Positions 36,739 through 45,800 of a DNA stretch of 64,000 nt are shown here, piece after piece (position 1 is the stretch's first letter; each line of letters begins with the position of its first letter). The position numbers and the translations under genes are program-made. The DNA is taken from the NCBI GenBank assembly GCA_010645155.1, contig CM021314.1, positions 5,511,676-5,575,675 of the forward strand, given 5' to 3'. The notes under the pieces are model-generated. The model was not told the DNA's origin. It did not search any database and saw only the letters and a program-made list of their open reading frames with translations. Origin of the DNA: Tigriopus japonicus. Taxonomy: Eukaryota > Arthropoda > Copepoda > Harpacticoida > Harpacticidae.

Positions 36739-39700
36739 ATGTCGGCAAAAACAGCGCCCACCAATTGGCCACTACTGAAGGCCCTGAGTGATTCATGTCT
36801 GAATCAGGTATCGTCAGAGTCCACTCTGACACTGACCTACGGTGCTCCCTCGGCCAATGTGTTCAAATCAATCAGAGGAGCTTTTAGTGAGCATCATTTG
36901 CCTCCTTCGACTGATCATCTTGTGGACTCGGTGGACGGTGTCTCCAATCAGGGGCTTTATACCCGCATGATGGGCTATCACGGCTTTGACGGAGATCCTG
37001 AACAGACTCTGATTGCCACTAATGTAGATGACGAAGATGATCTCGTGGTTGTGGAAGGTGAGGAATTGGTGGGCTTTTGTTGCAATTGTGGTTGTGGTGT
37101 CGGACTCAACGAGCGAGGCGAAGTGATCTTGGAAGAAGATGAAGAAGAAGAAGAAGTCGACGACGACGACGAAGATGATGATGACCAGGACGAGATCATT
37201 GACAGTGTTGATGAGGAACAAGAGGAGTTTTCCGAAGACGAAGGCTGCTACTTGATAACAAGCCCTCCAGCATCTCTGACACCTGATGGAGAGGGTCACC
37301 TTCATGTCAGTAGTGTGTCAGTGAGCTCGGCTGTGGCAAGAGGCGTCCAAGAGCTTGTCGACAGCTCGAGACGAGCTATTATTGTTAACAACAACATCCA
37401 CCACCTTCACCACCGACGACAGGAAGAAATTGAAGAGCGAGAAACAAAACGAGAAAAAGAGCCTTCTTCTCTTCACTTCTCCAGAGGAAGTCATGAAAAT
37501 GAAGGAAATACTCCTCAAAACATCATCAGCTCATCCTCTTGTGAGGAGAGAAGGTCTTTTAGCTCCTCAGTTGATTCTGGACGTTCCTCACATTCGGGCA
37601 CGTTAACCCTTCTTCGGAGATCCAATATCAACGACAACGAGGACGATAATACCGACGAGGATCACAATCTCCATCCCCACAATCATCATGATCAACCATT
37701 TCAAGCCCAAGAGGAAGAAGACCTGACATCGAGGTCCTCTTTATCTCGGGATCATCATCACCATGTGCAGATTGTGTCCCATTCCCACTGTGATTTCCTT
37801 AGCTCATCCCAAATTAGAGCGGGTGATGAAGAAGAAAACGACGACGACGACACACTGACATCGCCCAATTCAGGCCACATCATCAGGGAGCGAGAAGGTG
37901 AAAACTTAATTTCCTCTGGTGACAAGTTGCATTCTTCTCTGTCTTCCCAATCCCGACACTTCCAAAGCCCAGTCGGTGGTGGTGTTGGTGGTGATAGTTG
38001 TGGAGGTTGGGGTGAGAGGGTCTCAATTGTTCAACAACAAGAGGCCATAGAAGAGCAGAACAACAACCATCATTATCACCCAAAACAACAACAACGACAC
38101 CATCAAAAAATTCAGGTGGCTCAAGCCACTACAGAGGCAATCAACCCTGCGCCAAGTTATTGCAATAGTACTACTACAACAACAACAACCTCCTCTTCTG
38201 CTGCTGCTAATAATAAAGTATCAGTGTTTGTGCCTTACAGTGCTTTAGGAGGACAACGTGTCTCAAATTTCTCTCATGGTGAAGAAGAGCATGAAGATGA
38301 GGCCGAGCAGGACTATTCAAATGCACTTTCAAGTTTTTCCAGTGTCAAACGGGATGACAAGATTGCTTCTTCAAAGCAAGTGAAAGATGTTATTCTTAGT
38401 GATAATGTGGTTATATGTGACACTCAAGTGATTCTCAGGATAAACTGTAGTCCTGTGGTTCATTCTGAAGACTCTGAAGAAGAAGAGGAAGAGGAGGACG
38501 AGGACGACATGATTGGTCCCAGTGAATACGATGAGGATCCCTCAATGAGAAATGTGAAATCAGCGGGCATAAATGAGAATGGTGATCGAATTGAATCAGA
38601 CCATGACTTGACAGACACAAATGACAGGAGAAACATAGTGCTGTCAAAGAACAGAAGGGTGCCGAGAACCCGGGCAGCTCGCCGAATGACCACGACTGTG
38701 GCTGTCTACGAGATGGTTCAACTCAATAACCAAGGGCTTGAGGAAGAGAATGATGACCCGGACAAGAGAAACGACTCAGTCCCAAATTCGAATTCGGAGG
38801 CCTCGTCGACCAACCAGCTCGAGATTAATGAGGAAGTCCACCAGAAAACCGATGATGCCCAAGATGAAACAGCCCCAACAACCCACAATTCCGATCAGAG
38901 ATCATCTTCATTGGCTCATGGCCAAGCTAAACGAGAAGAAGAAGCTATAACAACAACCACAACGCCCCTTATTCCTCCACCTCCAAGGAGGCGAAAGAAG
39001 GACCTGTGTAAATTACTCGGTTTGATTGAGTGCGACGTGACGACAGATGCCACGAGTCCGGAGGATATCAAACAGGCGCAGAAGGTGGCGTTGGATAATT
39101 TGATATCTGCCATCAGGGAAGCAGAGCACCACCAGAAAAGGGCAAATGAGGTGAAAAATTCATCATCCTCGCTGATCAAGAACGCATCTTGCAAAGTGGT
39201 GGCTGAGGAGGATGAGGAGTGTCCTTCCTCAAGCCATGGCTCATCCCTCAACACCCCCGCACTAACCGAAAACAGTCATAAGAAGGATTTGGCCAAATTC
39301 CTGGGAGTTGATGAGGCTCCCAAGAACAACGCCAATCACATCAACAAAAGTCCGACGAAGAAAAATATTCCCAGGTCCAATTCCAGTGTCTTGGCTTCCT
39401 CTTTATCGAATGCAAATGAGAGGCGTAGAGGAGGTGCAGGAGTCGCAGGTGGTGGCAAGAAGAACATCTTGACACATTTACTGACTCTCTGGAAAGAGGT
39501 GGAGACACACAATAGCAAGAATAATGCATTCTCATCGTCCTCTTCGTCAACGTTTGGTGGCTCGGTTTCGAATTCGTTATCATTAGGCTCAGGAAGCTCC
39601 TTTGCTACCACGGTGAATGATGGCGAGGGTGGGAAAATAGGCGGTGCCCCTGGGCAATCAGGCCCACAAAAAGAGGCACGTTGTCGGCATGACGAGGTGC

Positions 39701-40803
39701 GGATTCGGCGGACCAACCGCAAGAACTTGAACAAGTATTTGGGCCTGGACGACAGTGATAGCGAGGAGATGGTTTTCATTCAGAATCGGAAAACGTCCAC
39801 ACATAACCCGGATGGCGATAGCTCTACACCGTGTGGAACGGGATCCTCATTTGGTCTCACGATGTCACCCTCGGCAACTCACCAGAGTGATTATTGTAGT
39901 GGAACCGGAAGCAGTATTGTTGGCATTAGAATTGATTGTGCCGAAGAGATCAACCCCGAGGATGAGGGAGAAACCAAGGCACAGTCTTCAGATGAGGAAG
40001 AGTTTCTCTACTACGACGATTCCTCCATATCAGGCTTCAATTCCACTTTAGATAGTTTCGTGGAAAGGCACCGGATGCGATCCTCATTAAACAACTTCCT
40101 GCTCCGTTCCTCGTCTAGTCATGGCAGGCGGTTTCGATCTGGAGGACACTTTGGTTTGACCCCGAGTGATTCCTTTGATCAGGGCACCAAGAAATGTTCA
40201 TCCTTGGGCAGTGGGAGCTCAAAGGATGACGACGATCGGTCGTCATCTTCGCCCAATGTCCCGGTCAGAGGTAAGACGGTCATCTTCAAAGATCACAACA
40301 ACTTCAGCATGGAAGAGTCCTTGGCGCAAGGCCTCCCCGTGCCCTATCACTCCACTCATCAAAATGTCCTAGTCAATCGTCGACTAAAGCGAAAGAAAAA
40401 GAAGGATGCCGATCGGAGGACGGCCGAGGTCCATCAGAGGCAGAGAAATCCACCGGAAGTATTGCTACACACAAACAGCAACCAAGATTGGATCTTCGAA
40501 GACCACAAGAAACTTCCGTCCCGTCGCATGAGAAACATTTTGAACACTGACGTCAATGAAAATGCGTTTCTAGATATGCTCCGGACTCAGCAACACCCAC
40601 CTCATTACCTCCCCCCGGTCACCACGCCTCACTTCAATTTCAGTCCACCCATGGTCAGCTGCAATCCCAAAGGGCGTGTTAAGGTGGTGAGGAGTCGATT
40701 GCGACCTCCCTACCCTCAACATCATCTTGCCCATGGTGCTCATCCTTCGAACGAGTACATGAACATGCATGAGCTGCAGAAGGTACTACTTCAGCATTCT
40801 TGA
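36739..40803 (+). CDS. Large acidic, low-complexity protein with KKDLxKxLGL-type repeats (1354 aa)
   Basis: One uninterrupted frame from ATG 36739 (the preceding in-frame stop is at 36700-36702) to TGA 40801-40803. I do not recognise the family. There is a CCNCGC cluster (C114, C115, C117, C119), then an acidic D/E tract (about 130-165), and Ser-, His-, Gln- and Thr-rich stretches through about residue 600. The C-terminal half carries a recurring short motif: RKKDLCKLLGL (752-762), KKDLAKFLGV (848-857), RKNLNKYLGL (994-1003), and a looser KKNILTHLL (907-915). A basic cluster RRLKRKKKK (1214-1222) looks like a nuclear localisation signal. A non-repetitive tail includes KTVIFKDHNNFSMEESLAQGLPVPY and SNEYMNMHELQKVLLQHS at the end. 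There are no membrane segments or known enzyme domains. It is probably a disordered scaffold or regulator whose repeats bind a shared partner, but this is inference. An AATAAA follows at 41456. Confidence 0.85.
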   Translation: MSAKTAPTNWPLLKALSDSCLNQVSSESTLTLTYGAPSANVFKSIRGAFSEHHLPPSTDHLVDSVDGVSNQGLYTRMMGYHGFDGDPEQTLIATNVDDEDDLVVVEGEELVGFCCNCGCGVGLNERGEVILEEDEEEEEVDDDDEDDDDQDEIIDSVDEEQEEFSEDEGCYLITSPPASLTPDGEGHLHVSSVSVSSAVARGVQELVDSSRRAIIVNNNIHHLHHRRQEEIEERETKREKEPSSLHFSRGSHENEGNTPQNIISSSSCEERRSFSSSVDSGRSSHSGTLTLLRRSNINDNEDDNTDEDHNLHPHNHHDQPFQAQEEEDLTSRSSLSRDHHHHVQIVSHSHCDFLSSSQIRAGDEEENDDDDTLTSPNSGHIIREREGENLISSGDKLHSSLSSQSRHFQSPVGGGVGGDSCGGWGERVSIVQQQEAIEEQNNNHHYHPKQQQRHHQKIQVAQATTEAINPAPSYCNSTTTTTTTSSSAAANNKVSVFVPYSALGGQRVSNFSHGEEEHEDEAEQDYSNALSSFSSVKRDDKIASSKQVKDVILSDNVVICDTQVILRINCSPVVHSEDSEEEEEEEDEDDMIGPSEYDEDPSMRNVKSAGINENGDRIESDHDLTDTNDRRNIVLSKNRRVPRTRAARRMTTTVAVYEMVQLNNQGLEEENDDPDKRNDSVPNSNSEASSTNQLEINEEVHQKTDDAQDETAPTTHNSDQRSSSLAHGQAKREEEAITTTTTPLIPPPPRRRKKDLCKLLGLIECDVTTDATSPEDIKQAQKVALDNLISAIREAEHHQKRANEVKNSSSSLIKNASCKVVAEEDEECPSSSHGSSLNTPALTENSHKKDLAKFLGVDEAPKNNANHINKSPTKKNIPRSNSSVLASSLSNANERRRGGAGVAGGGKKNILTHLLTLWKEVETHNSKNNAFSSSSSSTFGGSVSNSLSLGSGSSFATTVNDGEGGKIGGAPGQSGPQKEARCRHDEVRIRRTNRKNLNKYLGLDDSDSEEMVFIQNRKTSTHNPDGDSSTPCGTGSSFGLTMSPSATHQSDYCSGTGSSIVGIRIDCAEEINPEDEGETKAQSSDEEEFLYYDDSSISGFNSTLDSFVERHRMRSSLNNFLLRSSSSHGRRFRSGGHFGLTPSDSFDQGTKKCSSLGSGSSKDDDDRSSSSPNVPVRGKTVIFKDHNNFSMEESLAQGLPVPYHSTHQNVLVNRRLKRKKKKDADRRTAEVHQRQRNPPEVLLHTNSNQDWIFEDHKKLPSRRMRNILNTDVNENAFLDMLRTQQHPPHYLPPVTTPHFNFSPPMVSCNPKGRVKVVRSRLRPPYPQHHLAHGAHPSNEYMNMHELQKVLLQHS

Positions 40804-42110
40804 GAAACGTCATGGTGCAAATCATCAAATCATGACCAATTGATAGCGATGGATGATCTCTACTTTTCATACATGATTCTTCTCCCATCTCATTCCAACA
40901 ATTGGGATCTTAGTCTCTCTCTTTCTCTCGCACTTGGTCGCTACCTACCCTTGAACAAGAGATTTGTGAATCGAAGAAAGTGGTCGATCATCTTCGCATT
41001 TCATTTCGAAAGTGCGGAGAGGGCGAGAAGGATGAATTTTGGGTGAACTAATTCCGTTCCCAGAAGGAAACTCACTCACTCAGTCAGCCAGCTATGTTCT
41101 TGGGAAGACTCGATATCGATGGGAGATCAGGAAAAACTTTCACACTATTTTCCATGCGCACTTGAAGCTAGAGCGAGGCCAAAATGAGTCAGTCGGATTG
41201 ATGAAATGAACTACGAGGAGCAAGATCAGAGTGTGAAAATCTCCTCCAATTTTCATCTGCAGACTACCGAGTCAATCCGAATAATCTCTGTTCGACTTCG
41301 CCCGCTTTCCTCGGTTGTCGATTGCGAGTGTCAATTTACCTAATGTGATTTATGCCACATCCCAACCCATACTTGATTCTGAATTGTGGAACAAATGATT
41401 CCATGTCATTGAATCTTCTCTTTATTGTTGATTTTTAGCAACTCTTGCTCAATGAAATAAACCCAATTGTCACCGCTCGAAGTCCTTAGTGTTCTTAATT
41501 CGCTTTCGAAGAGGCTTCAAGAAGTTAGAAAAAGAAACAAAAACACCATGCAAGGCTTTGAAATGTGAAGTGGGTTTCACGAGTGTGTATATACACCACT
41601 GACCAGAGGGTTTTTGCCTGAAGGTCAAAAATTTAAAGGAAAACAAATCAGGAGGCCCTGTTAGTAATCTGTTCTAAAGAAATTGGGAAGCACCAAATCA
41701 TCTACTCAACAAGAGTTGTCATTAGCATTCTTTCACTTTAATACTTGAGGCGTAAATATCTCTAATCAGAAACTTTTTTGTCTTGAAAGTCGTATGAAGT
41801 GTCACAAATCACATAAATCTAACATATCTAATTACCTCAAATCTACTTCGTTCGAATTAAAACACAAAACACACAATAAATTCATTATATCTTGACTCAT
41901 TCTGTTCCACCACCTTGATTTTAAGGATTTAGAAGATACATTGGGGATGCCAACTACACAGGGTACATTTTGCGAATGAGTCAATTTTAGGTAAAAAGTC
42001 CTTCTTTTTACATGTCTACAACAAATAGATTTAAAAAATCAGCTCTACCTTATTAGTCTGTTTCAAGTAGATTTAAGTACCTGTTTGGGGTTTACTCAGT
42101 CCCTTTATTT
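40804..42110 (+). other. 3' UTR of the 1354-aa gene and following intergenic DNA
   Basis: From the stop to about 41480 the sequence is the likely 3' UTR, with a C/T-rich stretch at 40911-40935 and AATAAA at 41456-41461. From there to the TRIM insertion no gene is seen. Confidence 0.55.
41456..41461 (+). terminator. Polyadenylation signal AATAAA for the 1354-aa gene
   Basis: A canonical hexamer about 650 bp past the stop codon, the first clear one on the plus strand after the gene. Confidence 0.5.
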
Positions 42111-42115
42111 CTCGA

Positions 42116-42239
42116 TGTTGTATTCTCTGCTCTCTTCTATCTACTCATGCTCGTTCTAGTCACTTGATATATTTGTATATATACGCATGTCTTTATGAAG
42201 AATACATCTAGTCAGCAACCACACTCCAACCATACTACA
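42116..42239 (+). repeat. 5' LTR of the TRIM
   Basis: 124 bp, TGTTG...CTACA, containing an AT-rich TATATA-like block (about 42166-42184) that could serve as its promoter. It is identical to the 3' LTR. Confidence 0.9.
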
Positions 42240-42637
42240 TGGCGCAGCCGGTAGTTGCCACCATTATCGTGGAAGAACCTCGCCCCTCTCCCTCCCCTTG
42301 GTCGGGAAGACGCCGGTCCGTGGTGCGTGCGGGATGGCCGTGGATGCAGCGGGTGGACGTGGTGCAGCGGGATGGCCGTGGATGCAGCCTACGTCATGGC
42401 GGTGCAGCGGAAGGCCCGTGGTTGCAGCGATCTGCCCGTGGGTGCAACGGAAGGCCCGTGGATGCAGCGGTCGGTCGGTCAAGAGGCCCGGCCAAGGTAT
42501 GGGACGGCCGACGACCTTCCCCGACTCGGATGACTATTTCGTGGCCAATGCTGGACGATGGGATGGAGATGTGGTTACCTCTAGTCAAATCTTATCATTC
42601 TAGTCATTATTGTGATATCTTGTTAAACAACCTGTGA
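42239..42637 (+). CDS. Open reading frame inside the TRIM (132 codons), doubtful protein
   Basis: The ATG is made exactly at the LTR/primer-site junction (ACATGGCGCAG). The predicted product (MAQPVVATIIVEEPRPSPSP..., then Gly/Arg/Trp/Gln-rich repeats) has no gag, nucleocapsid CCHC or protease motif. It runs through a 20-bp minisatellite that is open in all three plus frames because it is GC-rich and stop-poor, so the frame may be a by-product of composition. It could also be a relic of a gag start. No function is claimed. Confidence 0.2.
   Translation: MAQPVVATIIVEEPRPSPSPWSGRRRSVVRAGWPWMQRVDVVQRDGRGCSLRHGGAAEGPWLQRSARGCNGRPVDAAVGRSRGPAKVWDGRRPSPTRMTISWPMLDDGMEMWLPLVKSYHSSHYCDILLNNL
42240..42254 (+). 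promoter_or_regulatory. Primer-binding site of the TRIM
   Basis: TGGCGCAGCCGGTAG immediately after the 5' LTR. The TGG start pairs with a tRNA 3' CCA, and the next bases are close to the tRNA-Ser complement used by some Gypsy-type elements. The tRNA identity comes from memory of the family. Confidence 0.6.
42335..42470 (+). repeat. GC-rich minisatellite inside the TRIM (about seven 20-bp units)
   Basis: CCGTGGATGCAGC-like words recur at about 42338, 42357, 42376, 42396, 42416, 42436 and 42456, each 19-20 bp from the last. Unit sequences vary slightly (GTGGTGCAGC, GTGGTTGCAGC, GTGGGTGCAAC). Its GC content contrasts sharply with the AT-rich remainder of the element and its surroundings. Confidence 0.8.
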
Positions 42638-42684
42638 TATCGAATTCTTATATTTATTTTGTATTTTACCTTGCCTGCCCCCCT

Positions 42685-42694
42685 GAAAGGGAGA
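42685..42694 (+). promoter_or_regulatory. Polypurine tract of the TRIM
   Basis: GAAAGGGAGA directly abuts the 3' LTR, where plus-strand DNA synthesis would be primed. Confidence 0.7.
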
Positions 42695-42818
42695 TGTTGT
42701 ATTCTCTGCTCTCTTCTATCTACTCATGCTCGTTCTAGTCACTTGATATATTTGTATATATACGCATGTCTTTATGAAGAATACATCTAGTCAGCAACCA
42801 CACTCCAACCATACTACA
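42695..42818 (+). repeat. 3' LTR of the TRIM
   Basis: A 124-bp copy with the same sequence as the 5' LTR by direct reading, followed by the target duplication CTCGA. Confidence 0.9.
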
Positions 42819-42823
42819 CTCGA

Positions 42824-45800
42824 CTAAAAGTCACTTTAACCAGAAACAACTGTGCTAATTGCTTCTACTGTGTATTGCCTTTTACTATGCAGTACAGGCA
42901 CATTTCCGGTCATGGTTTCTGGTCTTGTAAAGGTACTTTTTCTGCTCCCTAATTATTACAATGATGGTGTTTTTAAAAATGATCCGTTATGCTCAATTTT
43001 TTGCATTATGTTGATTGTCATATAAGCATGCATGCACAGTACTGGCTCGCCGTGACAGATATCTGCATTTTTTTCTTCTTGGGGAAAAATCTGGTGGCAA
43101 AATCTAGTGGTTTCACGAAAATTTTAGTGATTTCTGGCCACCAAGCTCCGGCAACACTGTCCACAAGTCTTCACCTAATATTGATACATGGGTATGAGCA
43201 ACATCTTTCCCCTAAACATTTATAGATTTTCACGAGTTTCTCGCTCTTGGCGTCCATTTTTTGAAAAGTATAGAGGTTGCCCAACATGACACAACAAAAC
43301 ATGTCTAATTATATCGTAGCTTCGAACAAGTTTGTCTAATAGCAAAATTCGAAACAAAACTTCAAGAAAAAATGAATGATCAACTTAAGCGGAACCTCAA
43401 ATTAGGATTGGGAATGTTTTTGTGAATTTTTGACCCGAATTTCTCAGCCCAATTGTTGGAATAAAACTCTCAGGAATATATGTAATCAAATTGATCATGT
43501 CGACGATGTTAGACTCCCCAGGGAATCACATTTTCCTCCGAGCAGATAATTAATGACTATGATTTGTCCAATGATTTTGTCGAACAGGTGTACTTTGCAA
43601 AAGGCAAGCGAGTTAAAACAGGCTCTTGACACGAGAAAATTATGATCTTCAACACACAAACACTTCTCTCGCATTGGAGTCCTTGAATTTTTTCCCCTGA
43701 AAAAAGGAACCCCCTCTCTTTTAATACCATCTCCACCTTCAACCATCAACCATCCATCCATCTTGAAAGGAAGAAGACAGGCTCAGCTAGTTGATGGATT
43801 GGCCGTTTTCCCATTTCTTATGTCATGATTTTGAGGTTGTTAGTTACTTTCCTCATTACCAACTACTCACCTTAAACGCCTTAAACCTATTCGAACAAAT
43901 TACGATGCTGAGAGTCGTATATGTGTGCCATGGGCAGCCACAATTAAGGGAGGATCAAGTCCAAAGATTCAACGAAGAAACTGGTTTCAGTGGTCTCCAA
44001 ATATTTCTGAGAGTGGTCAATATTGTTCAATTTCGATAACATTCCACCGCTTTGTTCGAAAGTTTTTGTAGGATCCGATCTTCAGATTTAGGGCTAGAGA
44101 AAAAATGGCGAATTCTCAGCTGAATAACTTGTCAAGAATTCAAGACAAAGCCTCATTGACAACTCAGATGAGTTGATTTAGTACAGGTCTAACACTTCAC
44201 AAAGCAATTAGGATGCATTATGTGGACAATGTGTTGCAATCTGTTACGGTGGTATGTTTTTAGTTCCAACATGCTGTGTTTCGAAAGGTGGGTAGTGTTG
44301 GCTCTCTGATACATCTTAGGCACGGACCTCAGGCATCGACAAAAGGTGTCAGTGATATACCAAGCTCTCGTGATGAGCTCCTAAAGACTAGCTTGAAAGT
44401 CAACAGGTCTCCTTGTTGCTTCCCATTCAATCAAGTTCCACACACATCAATGACGATCTCCATCCTGATCATGCATGCATGCGTGGGTGTCCTGAGAGTT
44501 TGCAGGCACATTCTCGGGCCCAAGTCCCATACATCTTGGTCTGCTCGGAGCGTAGCTAAATCACAAAACACGGCGTAAGAATGGTTTTGGCCACACTGCC
44601 TACATGCACGAGCCCCGTTTTTCAGGGTCACTTGAGCATTTCGGGCCCTTTAGGTTGACAATTTATGTGGGAAAAGGGCCATGTGCAATATCTGTCGGCG
44701 GTGGCCAAAGGTAGTGATCAAATTTGCAAATTCATAGGACTTTGCTCGAACCTACAGGACTTACTCAAGGAACCCTGGCTGTTTGCTCGTGTTGGGGTGA
44801 TCATTGCTCATGTTATTCCATTGGAGCTTGAATTTTGAATGGTTCAGAGAGAGAGCCAGATGAGGTCTGCCCAGACGTATCCAAGTCAATCAATCCTTAC
44901 TCAAATCCTCACAAATAGTGCTTGATGGTTTTATTCCTCTTAACCACTGCCCGAAACCAACTTGAGTACCAGTGGATCCGACGACTGGAATGGTCTGGAG
45001 CTGCTCTGTGATGTCTGGGCCGAATCTTGTCAGTGAGGAAGCCTTCGGTTTGATTTTTGATCGTCGACTGATATCAAAATTTGATGATGTATTTGGCTAC
45101 GACGAGGGGCGTTATTTGAACAAATTAGTGGTGTTTTGGCACATTATCGCCAACCAATAATTCGGTTATCTTTTTGGACTTGCCTTCCGCATTGGAATCT
45201 GAACCTTCTGATAGATTGCCAAGAACATCTGCAAGGCTTTAACTAGATCTTCCTTATTCTTTCATTCATGTTCGAATTGTAATTTTTTTGCGTGCTTTCA
45301 AATGACTCAAATTTGTTCGGCATTTCGTCGGACCAAATCTTTATGTACATGTAAATGGTCGTGATAACAAAGTTTTGGTGAATCGGAATCATTATCACTT
45401 TCCGAGCATCAATTAATCATTCGATTACGAGATACGAGACAGGCCAACCAATTAATTCCAATGATTACTTGCTTAACCAAAACGAGATGATCAAGAAGAA
45501 CAGGCTCAGTGTTGAATTGCGTTTGAAACGAGGCCGAACCGTTTCCTCCCAATATCATCCGCATCCTGAATGAAAGGAATCAATCCCAATTTGGTATGAG
45601 TCTCTCACTCACCCTCGTCATCTTCCCATTTGGAGTTTTCGCCCTTCTTGAGAGATGTGTTTGTATGTTATGACCAAAATTGGACTCGGCTAGATCCAAA
45701 TTCGTCAAGCGTTTGAATGCTCAAGAGATCCCTAATGATCAAAACAACAGACCTCTGACATGTTTTTGATGGTCCAACTGCAGATTATCGCACCCAAATC

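Larger units (their letters stand above)
42116..42818 (+). mobile_element. Complete TRIM (miniature LTR retrotransposon), 703 bp
   Basis: Two identical 124-bp direct repeats (42116-42239 and 42695-42818), each starting TGTTG and ending CTACA (TG...CA), enclose a 455-bp interior. Perfect 5-bp target duplications CTCGA flank it (42111-42115 and 42819-42823). Directly after the 5' LTR is TGGCGCAGCCGGTAG, which resembles the tRNA-Ser primer-binding site of some Ty3/Gypsy elements (one difference from TGGCGCAGTCGG as I recall it). Directly before the 3' LTR is a purine tract, GAAAGGGAGA. There is no gag or pol, so it must have been mobilised by another element. Identical LTRs imply a recent insertion. 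Confidence 0.93.

Noticed and set aside
36868..37305. 145-codon minus-strand frame inside the large gene
   Set aside because: It is a mirror of the acidic-codon repeats on the plus strand and gives a Val/Ile/Phe/Ser-rich product typical of antisense to GAN/GAR repeats.
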